DNA of 64,000 nucleotides from Acanthochlamys bracteata (Eukaryota > Streptophyta > Magnoliopsida > Pandanales > Velloziaceae). Position numbers and translations under genes: made by a program. The stretch covers positions 1,426,001-1,490,000 of the forward strand of contig CM034140.1 in the NCBI GenBank assembly GCA_019914995.1. The letters run 5' to 3'. The notes under the pieces were generated by a model. It had not been told where the DNA came from. It made no database searches and saw nothing but the letters and a program-made list of their open reading frames with translations. Positions 63,647 to 64,000 of the stretch are shown here, piece after piece. Numbering within the stretch: the stretch's first letter is position 1; every line of letters begins with the position of its first letter.

Positions 63647-64000
63647 TACCACCACTCAACAGATTGACTTTGAAGCTTTGTATTCTGCAGCATCAGGACC
63701 TGCAACATGCCTTCTGGGAATTTAGTGCTTCGTATTTGGGCATTCTTCTTTCTGCTGATCGATGAATAAGGTTGCTCATGATACACAAAACTAAGAAGCT
63801 ACAGTTGTTGTCCTTGATCTGCTGCAGTTTGTTTGCATTGGATATATGAAGACCAAGCTGGCTAAGATTGCGTTCTATTGGGGAAAAGAAGTAACAGTTA
63901 ACATCAAATAGCTTAAAGTTTTGAAGTGAAGAGCATAAGCAAAGATGAACCATGTCCATGTTTATATTTGTAAATAAGCAGTTTGGAGGCATGACTCTCT
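63647..64000. other. VIR3 3' flank, no further gene seen
   Basis: Probably 3' untranslated region. Frames on both strands are short and unrecognised. Confidence 0.5.

Overview
This window is nuclear DNA from a eudicot plant. Every protein I recognise has close plant relatives. Genes are split by GT-AG introns with AT-rich interiors, 5' leaders carry long introns, and intergenic DNA is very AT-rich and dotted with short terminal-inverted-repeat elements. I see no bacterial operon, CRISPR array or plasmid feature, and no tRNA or rRNA gene. Gene models below were assembled by eye from reading-frame continuity, splice sites and remembered family sequences, with no database search.

Layout, left to right: (1) a PLATZ zinc-binding transcription factor (minus), only its first coding exon inside the window; (2) 1.2-6.8 kb, AT-rich DNA with several MITEs; (3) mitochondrial thioredoxin o (minus, 6 exons); (4) RAN1/HMA7 copper-transporting P-type ATPase (plus, 9 exons); (5) plastid-type glyceraldehyde-3-phosphate dehydrogenase GAPCp (minus, 14 exons) with an in-frame stop codon; (6) nucleolar GTPase NOG1 (minus) with two frame-breaking lesions; (7) TRAPP subunit BET3 (plus, 5 exons), divergent from NOG1; (8) a small uncharacterised 106-residue gene (plus) and an unrecognised multi-exon minus-strand gene or fragment at 35.8-36.7 kb; (9) CHR4/PICKLE-related CHD3-type chromatin remodeller (minus, 10 coding exons, about 2276 residues); (10) NF-YC histone-fold factor (plus), divergent from CHR4; (11) a decayed KUP/HAK potassium transporter (minus); (12) peroxisomal 2,4-dienoyl-CoA reductase SDRB with C-terminal SKL (plus, 5 exons); (13) VIR3-like plastid metalloprotease (plus, 7 exons).

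The genes form no pathway; this is an ordinary mixed housekeeping neighbourhood. The unusual part is decay. Three genes (GAPCp, NOG1, KUP) carry disabling lesions between intact neighbours, which fits one copy of a duplicated segment losing redundant genes, although sequencing or assembly error must be excluded for the single-base cases. The most striking detail is a KUP exon whose splice donor appears to have been hit twice in succession by two different 3-bp-target-site MITEs.

The best candidate for something undescribed is the minus-strand series of five phase-consistent short exons at 35.8-36.7 kb, whose product I do not recognise. I found no novel multi-gene system.
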